This document shows, one piece after another, positions 11,601 to 21,751 of a DNA stretch of 64,000 nucleotides. The notes under the pieces are model-generated. The model was not told where the DNA came from. It was given only the letters and a program-made list of their open reading frames with translations, and did not search any database. The stretch spans positions 15,839,360 through 15,903,359 of the forward strand of contig CM060709.1 of NCBI GenBank assembly GCA_030686995.1. Direction: 5' to 3'. Made by a program: the position numbers and the translations under genes. Every line of letters starts with the position of its first letter. Position 1 is the first letter of the stretch. The DNA is from Artemisia argyi (Eukaryota; Streptophyta; Magnoliopsida; Asterales; Asteraceae).

Positions 11601-12081
11601 GGAAAAATATGTTGACTTTTTCTAATAAGTTGAAAACTTAAATCGTCTTAGAAATGCGGTGCAGGTATAGGCTAAGGTTATGGCTGAGTAAAAACGCTTA
11701 AAACTGAAAATTCCAGTTTTTCACGGCCGAGGTTTATTTTGGTCATGTTTTTCTCAGTCATGATTTATTCTCAAATAAATCATGAGTGTGTCAAACATTT
11801 TTCTGATACGGGGAAAATTAACGCGACCGAATTTCGTTGTACGTAGAATTTTTGAATGACGTTTTACCCTAAAACGTATAATTCCGTGTAATTCCTTAAT
11901 AACTTTCACGAAAATGAGCTTATGAATGTCAAACTTTTAATTTGTCATGGAAATGATTTATCACTTCAGCCCAAGAAATAAAAATCAAGTTTTGGGAAAA
12001 TTTTCGGGAAAAATGAATAGTAAAAATGAATAGTGAAATTTCCCGGAAAAAGTAATTAACCTGAAAATGCGAATTGTTACA
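8613..12081 (-). repeat. 3' LTR of element D (about 3.47 kb)
   Basis: A direct copy of 15365-18832, differing by scattered substitutions and tract-length changes. It holds no credible gene. Short open frames at 9531-9725, 10364-10609 and 11118-11306 recur in the other LTR only because the LTRs are copies. It has a C run (11108-11118) and a G run (11141-11153) 22 bases apart. Confidence 0.92.
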
Positions 12082-12092
12082 GTCTCTACCCC
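12082..12092 (-). other. polypurine tract of element D
   Basis: On the minus strand GGGGTAGAGAC immediately precedes the 3' LTR start TGTAACA. It is the expected plus-strand primer. Confidence 0.65.
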
Positions 12093-12973
12093 TTACGGGG
12101 AACTTCGTCCCGAAGTTCTTTGTGTGTCATATGTTGGAGTGGTGTCGATGAAGAGGCGTGGTTACTTATGAGGATTAGAGTGATGTAGTTTGATTTGTCA
12201 TTTCAGTGTATGGCGTAGGATGAGGTTACTTAAGAGAAGTTTGTTTCTAAGAAAACATACAGGTGACTGCTCCCAGCATAACATGATCCCTCCTGAATTA
12301 GACATAGGTGATCAGGCTATGTATAATTTAGGACCGATAATGTGATGTTCGGTTTAGTCACGTATGGTATTCAATCTGTAAGGCTGATGAGGTTGCTTGT
12401 GGTGTAACTAAGGATGATTTGAGCTTTAAAAGTGCATCAAGATCAGAAAGTGAGCTTGTGGGATTAAGGGTTGTGAAGATGATGATGGTGAGAAGGTTAA
12501 GAAGGTTTGTGTTCTTCATTTTGGTATGTTGAGATTTAGTGGTTTGTGATGAAAGTTGGAAATGAAGGAATGATATTGATTTATAGGGTGGTGTCAACGA
12601 AGTGATTTTTCTAGGATGGTGGTAGAATATCTTGGAGTAAAATGATGTGAAACAATAAAGTGATAACAAATTAGCTTGAAGTAAAATTTGTTGAATGGTT
12701 TATACGATAATTGAGTAAGTCTCATAGAATGGTAATAGTCTACTAAACAATCAAATTGGTTTGGAGATAGAAAGTACAATAGATGAGAATTATCACAAAG
12801 AGTCGTTTATTGAACAATAAATATTCTTAAGTCATAAAACTCCCATTACTAGGGATGACATACACGTAGTACAACAGAGTGCATAAATAAATATGACTGC
12901 TAAGTTCTAAACTTCATTGTTCTGCAGTGTTGTTGAGATTCTAATAAGCTCCTTCTCCTCTTATCATATATGC
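12093..12973 (-). other. non-coding 3' region of element D
   Basis: It sits between the gag stop and the polypurine tract. Apart from the receptor-like fragment at 12376-12669 I recognise nothing. This is where pol would lie in an autonomous relative, and no trace of it remains. Confidence 0.6.
12376..12669 (-). pseudogene. captured 5' fragment of a LRR receptor-kinase-like gene (CLAVATA1-like)
   Basis: A minus-strand frame contains M-K-N-T-N followed by a hydrophobic signal-peptide-like segment rich in Leu, Ile, Thr and Phe. After it comes S-D-L-D-A-L-L-K-L-K-S-S-L-V-T-P. That last part has the form of the N-terminal cap (LRRNT) of CLAVATA1-type receptor kinases, in which a D-x-x-A/V-L-L-x-L-K-S-S segment follows the signal peptide. 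The match stops near 12376 and the frame closes at once. Upstream bases would be the gene's 5' UTR. It lies between gag and the 3' LTR of element D, so it looks like transduced host sequence. The homologue was named from memory; the pattern is short. Confidence 0.5.
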
Positions 12974-14308
12974 TCACCCTTGGTTGTCTTCAACTTGTTG
13001 ACCTTGGTTTTGGGGACATCGGTTCTTGTAATGTCCACTTTCTCCACACCCGAAACATATAACTATCGGTTGTGTGTTGCTACCGGTAGCTACATCCTTG
13101 ACTCTACAATCTCTGGCAAGGTGTCCAGTGTTCTGACAGTTGCGACACTTAGCCGGGCAAGGACCTGAGTGATGGAAGTTACACTTATTGCATAGTGGAG
13201 CAATCCCGGTATATCCTGCGCCTCTAGTTGGTGCAGCCACATAAGCCTTTGCGGTCTCTTGTCTTTTGTTTTGCTGGTTGTTGTTTTGAGTTTGGTTGTT
13301 GTTGTTACTTCCATGGTTACCATCCCATGGTCGCTTGTTGTTGTTGTTCCTATTGTTATTGTTGTTACTGTAGTTGGAATTGTTGGGGTTATTGGTATTG
13401 CTGGCGTTGTTGGTGTTGTTGTTGGTGTTGAGGTTGTTTTGCTTTCGGGTTTCTATCATTCGTACCACTTGGTCCATGAGGCTGCAGGACATCCGCATAG
13501 CTTCATCAAGTTCCTTTGGATTTGCCGAAGTTACATGCCCATGTATGCTTGATGGAAGTCCCCAGATATACCTTTCCAACAATTTTTTCTTTGTGGAAAC
13601 CATTGTTGGACAAAGTATCCTCAATTCTTGGAATCGACGATTGTAGGTTATGATATCATTTCCCTTAACCGTATGATCCCAGAATTCAACCTCCAACTTT
13701 TGCATCTCATTGCGAGGACAGTATTCCTTGATCATCATTTGTTTCAAATTAGCCCAAGTAATTTTGTAGGCATTCTCAATGCCCATGGGTTGAGCAATTG
13801 AGTTCCACCAGGACAACGCCTCATTCAACAGAGTACTCGTGGCATACTGAACCTTATCCCCCTCGGTACATTTACTAACCAAGAACACCGACTCCGCCTT
13901 TTCAAACCAGCGGGTCAGACCTACAGCTCCTTCAGTACCATTGAATTTGATGGGTTCACATTTCAAGTAGGAAATGAACGAGCAACCCTCTGGTACTGTA
14001 GTAACATTGGTCACCGGAGGGGTAGTTGAGTTTGGTCCTCCAAGGTTAAGACTGGCAATTCTTACAGCTTCTCCAGCTATTGCAGCTTCCGCAGCAGTGG
14101 TGGCTTCATCAGCTGCTGCAGCATCAGCAGCTGCTGCAGCATCGGCGGCTGCTGCAGCATCAGCAGCACCAGCAGCTGTGGCGGCTTCGGCAGCTGCTGC
14201 AGCTACGGCTGCTCACCCCGTGATAAGTGCTACATTGATACTGTCCTTTACCAGTTTGCGGATGGCAGCTTGCGTCATCGTTGGTGGTGTCTTTTTCTTT
14301 GGCGCCAT
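12974..14308 (-). pseudogene. Ty3/gypsy gag of element D, one in-frame stop
   Basis: The start is the ATG at 14308 (M-A-P-K-K-K-T-P-P). A TGA at 14213-14215 interrupts after 31 codons; the frame continues through an Ala-rich repeat (A5-D units, 14090-14212) into the retrotransposon gag domain (W-F-E-K-A-E, L-S-W-W-N-S, Y-C-P-R-N-E). An Asn-rich stretch follows, then two CCHC knuckles (C-R-N-C-x4-H-x4-C and C-F-G-C-x4-H-x4-C) preceded by C-N-K-C-x3-H. The TGA could be a CGA-to-TGA decay mutation. Translation may also start at the Met at 14014. Gag alone would allow packaging of its own RNA while pol is supplied by a related autonomous element. Confidence 0.85.
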
Positions 14309-14634
14309 GATTCTATTGTTCAAAGGATACATTGTAATTAGAGAGTTTGTGAGATGAGCACAATTTTTGATAAGAATGATAGGATAATAATGTTTGAAAC
14401 TTAAAAGCATAACACATGATAGTATATAAAACAAGAGTTTTATTCGTACAACGTTGGTTGATTTACAAAATCGAAACCTATTACAAGCTTCTTCAAAATT
14501 TACTAACTGATACTTTCAGTTTAGTAATTACAACGTTTTTACTATCGCTAGTTATTACATAGATTTCGTAACATTTACTAACTGAGTCTAATCAGTTTAG
14601 TAGTACAAAAGTTAACTAGTATCATCACACTAGT

Positions 14635-15111
14635 CTATTGTGGATTAGAAGGTCCGAGCAACTCTGATTGATCGGCAACTTCTTGGTTTAGTGTGTCATA
14701 GAGGTACGAGTCGATGAAGTTTGAGAAGCTGTAGTTTTCATGTTGACTTTCTTGTTGGATCAATGGTGGTCGAGGTACGATCCATAATGAGTGATCCAAA
14801 TCATCACATGTAGGGATATCAAAAGGAAGTGATAGTGGTGGTGGTAATGGCTTTAGTACATATTCATACTCATTATCCTCCTCGGAGTCTGCCTCAACAT
14901 AATTTTGTTCAAAATAATTAGAAATATTCATCGCAAAATTAGTTGGCATCGGTTCATCCTCTTCTTCGTCGGTTGAATCTTCGAAAAGTTCTTCTTCGTC
15001 ATTAGAAGCGAAGGCATTTACGAAGTCAAATCCGAACTCGGGTGAGGGTGGTAAGACTTGGAAGTTATTAGGTAGAGTGGGCACATAATCGGGAGAAGTG
15101 GGTACGCACAT
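14635..15111 (-). CDS. acidic Pro-rich ORF upstream of gag in element D, unknown function
   Basis: 158 codons starting at ATG 15111, between the primer-binding site and gag. Composition is strongly acidic (D-E-E-E-L-F-E-D-S-T-D-E-E-E-D-E region and E-A-D-S-E-E-D-N-E), with Pro-rich segments (P-L-P-P-P-L-S-L-P) and a C-terminal Gln/Ser/Asn-rich tail. No signal peptide, membrane segment or known domain is visible. Extra ORFs before gag are known in Ogre-type gypsy elements, but I do not recognise this one. It could be chance, yet the length and the biased amino-acid use suggest a real protein. Confidence 0.5.
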   Translation of the reverse strand: MCVPTSPDYVPTLPNNFQVLPPSPEFGFDFVNAFASNDEEELFEDSTDEEEDEPMPTNFAMNISNYFEQNYVEADSEEDNEYEYVLKPLPPPLSLPFDIPTCDDLDHSLWIVPRPPLIQQESQHENYSFSNFIDSYLYDTLNQEVADQSELLGPSNPQ

Positions 15112-15348
15112 GATTTCTATAAGAAGAATTACAATGTTAAAATAATTCTATCATTTATGGGGAGTGCTCAGAATATGGCAAGCATATATATAGCAATATA
15201 CTAATATGTTCATGTAGCATTAAATGCTTAATAAGTCCATAATCGTCTGGAGGATGGAAGACATAGAGAGCGGAAGGCTGTAAAATGTTTTTGCTTGTAA
15301 TTGTAGTTATAGATTAGGTCTCAATTAGACCCGTTTCTCTATAACCAT

Positions 15349-15361
15349 GGCTCTGGTACCA
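15349..15361 (-). other. primer-binding site of element D
   Basis: On the minus strand TGGTACCAGAGCC lies three bases inside the 5' LTR. It matches the initiator-tRNA primer site TGGTATCAGAGCC with one change. Confidence 0.75.
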
Positions 15362-15364
15362 ATC

Positions 15365-18300
15365 TGTAACACCCCCAATTCATGGATGCAGCAGAATTCG
15401 AACTGGGTGTTACTCGACGGCACAATAGTCACAATAATAGAAAACGAACTCCAATTGAGTCGTTTTAAAAGATTTATCATTCAAATTGTATAAATATCAA
15501 AGATTACAAAATGAGGTCCCAGATGGTTCCATGTTTACAATTTATATTAAATGAGTTTTGAATGATAATAAAATTTATAGCCCTCTTCAGTATCCGTGCC
15601 CTTCCGTACCATCCTTGATCGTCATGAACCTGAAATACATGCTTGAGAGGTCAACACAAAGGTTGAGTGGAATTCGTAGAGTTTAGTTAAATCGTTTGAA
15701 CACAATAATCGTAGTGTGAGCTATAGACTAACACTCATAGTTAGAAAACAAAATCGTTATTTATTTCACTAAGCTCATGCAACCAAAACATTAACATCGA
15801 ACCAACAAAATTGGCATTATAGAAGCCCTATCAAGGTACTTTTGCCGTTATACCGCTAAATCTCAAATATAGTGCATTTGTGTGAACTCATCCTTGTTCA
15901 ACACAAATGGGATTCGTCAATCCCAATAGATCTATTCACAATATTCGCGCTCACTATAGGTAGTGACTAATGGTTCATGATATAGGGACTTCGAACATGG
16001 CAATCGTTACTTAGTGACAATAAAAACATAGTCGGGTAGCATACAGTAGAAAGCATTGTGTTCGAGTAGAAAAATAATAGCATGTATTCCCCCCATGGGT
16101 TTGTAAAATAGTTAAACAATAGAAAGTGGGGCTACGAACTCACCTTAAGTAGGATAGCAAGTAATGAAGGTAATGGTTGGATCGTGTAGGTTTCTACGAG
16201 CAACCTATAATAGAATGTTGCGACTTAGGATTTGTGTAAAGAATATAACGTAGTGCCTATATATATATCTTGCATTTAGTCCATGATGTGGTATGATGTA
16301 TATTGTATGTCCTTGAAAGAAAAGATTCATGAACATTTATGTTTTGTATATCGTTTACTACCGTTCGGGCTGACATATTTCAGAAGTCATGTTAGTAAGC
16401 GTTCGAGGAGCCAGGACACTTTAACTCGTAAATCCACAACTCATCTCGACGGCTTACATAATGAACTCCTCACATGAGGCTCCCTACTATTGTAGTAGTT
16501 GATAAAATATATAGATATAAGTTTTGATCCGAAAAGTTACATGTCCGATATTCGAATAAACTTAGGAAAGTTTATTAGTACATGAAGATTGTTATTAGGG
16601 GTAGTTTCATAAGTCTTGAATGACCATTTTCTCTTGGTAATATCTCATGGTTTCCTTTTAAGTGAAGTAGATCCAAATTGTTTGTTCATGTTATCGCATA
16701 ATTCATTGTTTCATGTTTACGCCTATGTAAATTGGTATGGTCATTTCGTCATGGCCTAGCCATGACCTTTGGTCCTTGTTCCAAGGTCATGAGACACAAC
16801 CTTGGCTCTAGCCATGGTGGTGGTCTTGATTATAGGTCATAAGACCTCTTGTTCCTTTCAAAGTATAACCATAATCTAGTGACTTTTGCCTAAAAATGGG
16901 CTGTTTAGAATTTGAAGGATTTTATCACTCGGAAAGCATTTTTATGTCTCGAGCTTCTTTTTTCCTGAATGAAAACGGCGTTCTGGACAACTTTTGTGTT
17001 TTAACTTTTTGATGAATCGGAGCAGAAGGGTGACTTTCAAAAACTCAGAATGCAAGACAGGAAGGTTTAGGCAGTTTTGCAGGGAAATCTTTGGTAACTT
17101 CAAATGGGCGTAACTTTTGACTCGTATACTCGTTTTAGGTGGTTCAAATTGCTATTGTTTCCTTGTTAAGTCCTCTACTGTAATATGTAATGATCCAATA
17201 TCATATTTTTACCATTTTGATCAGGTTATACCAAATAAGTCACTAGTTTACTTGTTTTATGAACTTGTCTTATCAATCATGTACGATAACTTGTTTTACT
17301 CACTTTTATACATCATGGACATTAATACAAGACATAATATAGTACAAATAATATGTAAATAACATGAATATGATTATTTAACAAGAATCATGTTAGGGTT
17401 TGGCTTACAACTTTTGGCTTTCAAACAAGAAAGGAAGTTAACATGTAAGGATAGGACTTTGATAGACTTGCTTCAACCCACTTCACTTCATGCAATCTTT
17501 CTACTCTTGTAATCTTGAAAGATGGATGATGAAGGTTGAGGTGACTTGAGTGGATTCAAACTCAAGAGAAATCACCAAGTATATGAGGTTATGGAAGTGT
17601 TTTGATAACCTAAGATCAAACTAGGGTTTATGTGTTGTTATGCACTTGATTCTTGGATGAAACTTGGAGTAAATGAGCTAAGGATGAGATGATGGTGTGT
17701 TTTTATGTGTGTGGGTCGTTGGAATGGCCAAGGAAGGGGGGGAGAGGGGCTTTTTATAGTCTCATGAGGAGCTTAGTTTCCTTAGGATATTTTCTGGCCA
17801 AAAACACATGTAAACCATCCAAGACCTCATGATACAAGATCAAGCCACCTCAAGGGTGACTCCCCCCCCTAAGTCGGTTCATTATGGATAAGGGGGGGGG
17901 GGGGTGAGGTGTGCCTTGGATGATAAAAATCTAGATATTTGATTAGTTTTGACTCCGGGAATTGCCAACCGTAAATGATTAGGCCTCGAAACGTAAAACC
18001 GGGTGTCGTAAAATTATGAAACTTTAAAGTATTGTTAGAAATGTCCATATGTCCCATAATAAAATATAAAATGAGTGGTAGGTTCCATTTGGGTGGTAAA
18101 ACCCTGCTAAAACTGGAAACACGGGTCTAAAACGCGTAATACGTAAAACGTACGAATATTGCGTAAAATTAAGAAAAGTAAAATGTTACTTTTCTAATAT
18201 GATATAAATGTTTTTAAAAGACTTATAATGTCTAGACTGGGCTCAGTCTAGTGTCGGTTGGTATTAAATGTCTTTTAGACATCAAACCGTAAGCCTAAAA

Positions 18301-18832
18301 ATCACGAAATGACTTATAAAATCAAGGAATGATTTTTAGTCAATGGAGGAGGGAAAAATATGTTGACTTTTTCTAATAAGTTGAAAACTTAAATCGTCTT
18401 AGAAATGCGGTGCAGGTATAGGCTAAGGTTATGGCTGAGTAAAAACGCTTAAAACTGAAAATTCCAGTTTTTCACGGCCGAGGTTTATTTTGGTCATGTT
18501 TTTCTCAGTCATGATTTATTCTCAAATAAATCATGAGTGTGTCAAACATTTTTCTGATACGGGGAAAATTAACGTGACCGAATTTCGTTGTATGTAGAAT
18601 TTTTGAATGACGTTTTACCCTTAAACGTATAATTCCGTGTAATTCCTTAATAACTTTCACGAAAATGAGCTTATGAATGTCAAACTTTTAATTTGTCATG
18701 GAAATGATTTATCACTTCAGCCCAAGAAATAAAAATCAAGTTTCGAGAAAATTTTCGGGAAAAATGAATAGTAAAAGTGAATAGTGAAATTTTCCGGGAA
18801 AAGTAATTAACCTGAAAATGCGAATTGTTACA
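15365..18832 (-). repeat. 5' LTR of element D (about 3.47 kb)
   Basis: The direct partner of 8613-12081. Differences are mostly single substitutions. The C run here is 8 bases (17862-17869) against 11 in the partner, while the G run is 13 bases in both (17892-17904). Low divergence indicates an insertion that is recent but not current. Confidence 0.92.
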
Positions 18833-19837
18833 GTCCCACTCTTCTAAAGCAAGTTCATCAATCTGCTCAAAATCTTCATAAACAATTTGTTGCTGTTTAT
18901 CAACTTCAGCAACAAATGAATGATGTACATCTTCCATCACATTACTAATCTTTGGATGAGTTATTGGATTAGCACTTGAAAAATACAATGTAGTCATTGG
19001 AAGACTTTGGCTTGGAGTAGATGGACTTGAGTAAGCCTGTGGTGCTGGGGATGGACTTGTATAGGTATGTGGCATGTAGTTTGAGTTAGAACTGATAAAT
19101 GCAGATTGTGAAGGAGTTGCTGCATATGGAGAGAATCCCTTTATGTCACCTTCCAAAGCTCTGAGTTTGTTGTACAAGTCATCAAAGGTGAGGTAGTCCA
19201 AGCCACCTTTGGTTTTCAATGATATACTTACCTGAGACTATGAGGGAGGCAAGGCTCTTAGAAACCTGGAGTTCACCTCCTCATTGTCAGGTCTGGCTAG
19301 CAGCTGATTCAAGTGACTCAGAATCTTCTGAAACCTGTCATAACCTTTGTGGAGACCTTCCTCTTCAGTAATCTTGAATTCTTGAAATTCCATCTTCAAC
19401 ATACTCTTTCTCATCCGCTTTGATTCTTCATTCCCACCAAATCTAGCTTTTATGGCCCACCAGATTTCTCTTGGATCAGTCATCGAATGAAAATCTCCCA
19501 TGTGGTCATCAGGGATTGCCTGCAGCAATATGGTTCTTGCTTTGTTCTCCCTTTGAATAGCAAGAATTTCTTCAGCAGAAACAGGTTCCAATATTTTAAC
19601 TTTACCATTAGCATCAACACTTTGCTTTTTAGGACGACAACAATTGAGCATAACATTCCAGAGGTTATAGTCAACACTTGCAATCCAGTTCTGCATCTTC
19701 ATGGCCCAGATCTCATACTCATCCTTCCTAAGAAAAGGAAGTTTTGCATTGCTGTTGGAGAAGGCCACCTGTTGTAGTTGTTGAGTAAGAGAGCCTGCTT
19801 CTGAGAGAGCAACATCACCGCCTGGTTTGTCTCCCAT
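18833..19837 (-). pseudogene. copia gag N-terminus of element C (stop codon, split by D)
   Basis: It starts with M-G-D-K-P-G-G-D at 19837, as in element B, and follows the same gag domain with few replacements. A TAG at 19238-19240 replaces the Trp codon seen in B (P-P-S-W-S-Q). After the D-F-E-Q-I-D-E-L-A-L-E-E segment the frame runs into D's LTR, and the next residues are foreign. The continuation is at 8298-8612. Confidence 0.87.
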
Positions 19838-19891
19838 TGGTACTGATTGAATGGTTATGTGATTGTGTAAAGGTTATAGAGAGTATCTAGT

Positions 19892-19904
19892 GGCTCTGAT
19901 ACCA
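19892..19904 (-). other. primer-binding site of element C
   Basis: TGGTATCAGAGCC on the minus strand, identical to that of element B. Confidence 0.85.
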
Positions 19905-19906
19905 CT

Positions 19907-20359
19907 TGTAGGGATCTATACCTTGATAGATCACCAGCCTATTAGATCGTTAGCCAACTAATATAATCACTAGTAAGACTAAGTTAGATAATCTTTATGA
20001 GCTTGTAATTATTGCGGAATATAAAAACAAACGTATACTAAACTTGATCCTCTATGGATCAATAAACTAATAATATTAATGAAACTTCGTACGTAAAACT
20101 TGTATCTATTACAATGACCTAGGGTTCCTTATATACTAGTGGAAACCCTAACCTTTCTTACAAGAAACGAATAATGATAGACTATTAAAAGATATTCTAC
20201 ATATCTTGTCCTAAAATACATAAGTTATATCCACGGTTAAACTCTATCCGTAGGATCTCTATACGTCCGCAGGAACAAGTCATCAGCAGAAAGTCACTAA
20301 GCCTTCCGCAGGAACCTGTCAGCAGTATTAGTCAGCAGTATCTTCAATAATTCCTTACA
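19907..20359 (-). repeat. 5' LTR of element C (453 bp)
   Basis: It reads TGTAAGGAATTATTG ... CCCTACA on the minus strand and is homologous along its whole length to 7854-8297. Its outer end meets Athila-type sequence at 20360. Confidence 0.9.
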
Positions 20360-21226
20360 TATTGTTTGATTCTATCTTATGTTTATCTTTCTTTTAACAT
20401 GTTAGGCTAGGCTTTTATTGTGCTTGCTTAGATGTAGTGAAACCTAGATGTTGATTTTTGGTTAATTGTTTGTTCATAATTGTTACGGATGATTGTATTC
20501 GATGTTAGGCTTATGAAAACTGGCAGACTTCCATCGGTAACTTGCTTGAAGGTCTTAAGAAACATGGTCGGAGGTGTACTACGGTTTTTGGTTATATTTA
20601 ATGCGTAAGAGAATTATAATGATCCCATGTTAGGAGCTTCTAACGGTTCGACATAGGAGTGAAGTAGGATCTTATAGAGTTAGGGAATATTGTACACGGC
20701 CCTACGACTAGTATTAAGGAATATAACCCATCATCCATGCAATTGTAACAAGCTAATCAACCTGTAAAAGATATCTAGGGAGTAATGAAATCTAAGTAAA
20801 CACAACTTTCCTCATTATTGTTTCCACCACATTAGTATAATAGTTTTATTTTCATTTATTTTATTTTATTTTGATTGCATCTTTAGTTTATTGGGTTAGT
20901 TGACTAATTCCGCCCACTCTTTCAAAACTCGAGATTTTTCTTGCTTTCTATAAAATATAAAAATACAAAAAGAATCATCCCACACCTCTAGACCTAGTTT
21001 AGTAGGCTTTCTAATCCTAGCAACACTATTCCTAAGTTGAACGATCAATCCCCCGGTACTTGTCACTATACTATAATAGAACGATCAGGTACACTGCCTG
21101 GTGGGGGTTGTAAGCTTCTCAAGATCCCTTGAGAGGTAAAACCTGTTGCGAGGGTGTAATCCCCCGTATCAAGTTTTTGGCGCCGCTGCCCGGGGAATAG
21201 TTATTGTCTAGGTTAGAATTTATTTT
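20360..21226 (+). repeat. Athila-type LTR 3' part plus primer-binding site and leader start
   Basis: The 3' part of a gypsy LTR ends near GTATCA (21171). A few bases later comes TGGCGCCGCTGCCCGGGGAA (21178-21197), the form of primer-binding site used by Athila/Tat elements. The body contains the CCCCCGGTACTTGTCAC and ACACTGCCTGGTGGGGG blocks usual near the end of such LTRs. The left part of the LTR is displaced by element C and the leader is cut at 21226 by element E. It does not match the LTR starting at 36549, so the two Athila pieces need not be one element. Confidence 0.75.
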
Positions 21227-21691
21227 TGTTGATCCCAGTTGAGCTTAAACGATCTTATATAGAAGTTAACTTGAATGAACACTTAAGCTAATACGCGGAA
21301 TATAAAAGCTTAACTTAAGAAGAATTATGATTCTCTTTCAACACTTCAATATTATTAATACGAGCACTCAACAATGCTAGGGTTTTACAACCTTGAAGTA
21401 AATAATAACACGTACATAAACTAACCCTAGGATCCTCCTTTTATAGACCAAGGAGTCCTACTAGGTTTACAATACCTTTCTCTACAAGATAAGTATATTC
21501 TAGATAAATATAATATTTACACAATCTATTCTATATTTATCTAAACCATATACATCCTTATCCCATTAGCAGCAGATTCTGTCAGCAGCATTTATCCTCA
21601 GCAGCACTTTGACATTAGCAGCAGAATCATTACTACTAGCAGCAGTTTCACTTAGCAGCAGTTTTACTCAGCATCAGTTTCAGACCCAACA
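21227..21691 (-). repeat. 3' LTR of element E (465 bp)
   Basis: TGTTGGGTCTGAAAC ... GGATCAACA on the minus strand. The U3 start (21563-21685) carries seven copies of a CTGCTGCTA-like motif. Confidence 0.9.
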
Positions 21692-21703
21692 ATCCTCCCC
21701 TAA
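21692..21703 (-). other. polypurine tract of element E
   Basis: TTTAGGGGAGGAT on the minus strand, directly before the LTR. AGGGGAGG cores recur inside the accessory ORF at 23765-23772 and 23793-23800. Confidence 0.75.
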
Positions 21704-21751
21704 ACTTATTATTTATTTCTAAATAAGTAAGTTTCTTTTAAGCTCAATTAA

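Larger units (their letters stand above)
8613..18832 (-). mobile_element. Complete non-autonomous Ty3/gypsy-type element D (gag only, TR-GAG-like)
   Basis: About 10.2 kb, bounded by two long direct repeats (8613-12081 and 15365-18832), both TGTAACA...TGTTACA on the minus strand, with a 5-bp target duplication outside. The internal region is only about 3.3 kb. On the minus strand it holds a primer-binding site, an acidic ORF, a gypsy gag and a polypurine tract. No protease, RT, RNase H or integrase motif can be found in any frame. This fits the published class of terminal-repeat retrotransposons with only a gag domain. The gag resembles chromovirus (Del/Tekay-like) gag, and long LTRs fit that lineage. 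The lineage call is inference. Confidence 0.88.
8298..20359 (-). mobile_element. SIRE-like copia element C, split by insertion D
   Basis: A second copy of the B family. Its 5' LTR (19907-20359), primer-binding site and gag N-terminus lie at 18833-20359. The gag zinc-knuckle part continues at 8298-8612. Between them the complete element D is inserted, flanked by GTCCA (8608-8612) and GTCCC (18833-18837), a 5-bp target duplication with one change. At its outer right end C sits in an Athila-type LTR; TATTG at 20360-20364 is the expected flank. The rest of C is cut off by B on the left. Confidence 0.88.

Noticed and set aside
13228..14357. Val/Cys-rich and Ala-rich plus-strand ORFs opposite gag of element D
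   Set aside because: Shadows of the Asn-rich and Ala-rich repeats in gag on the minus strand.
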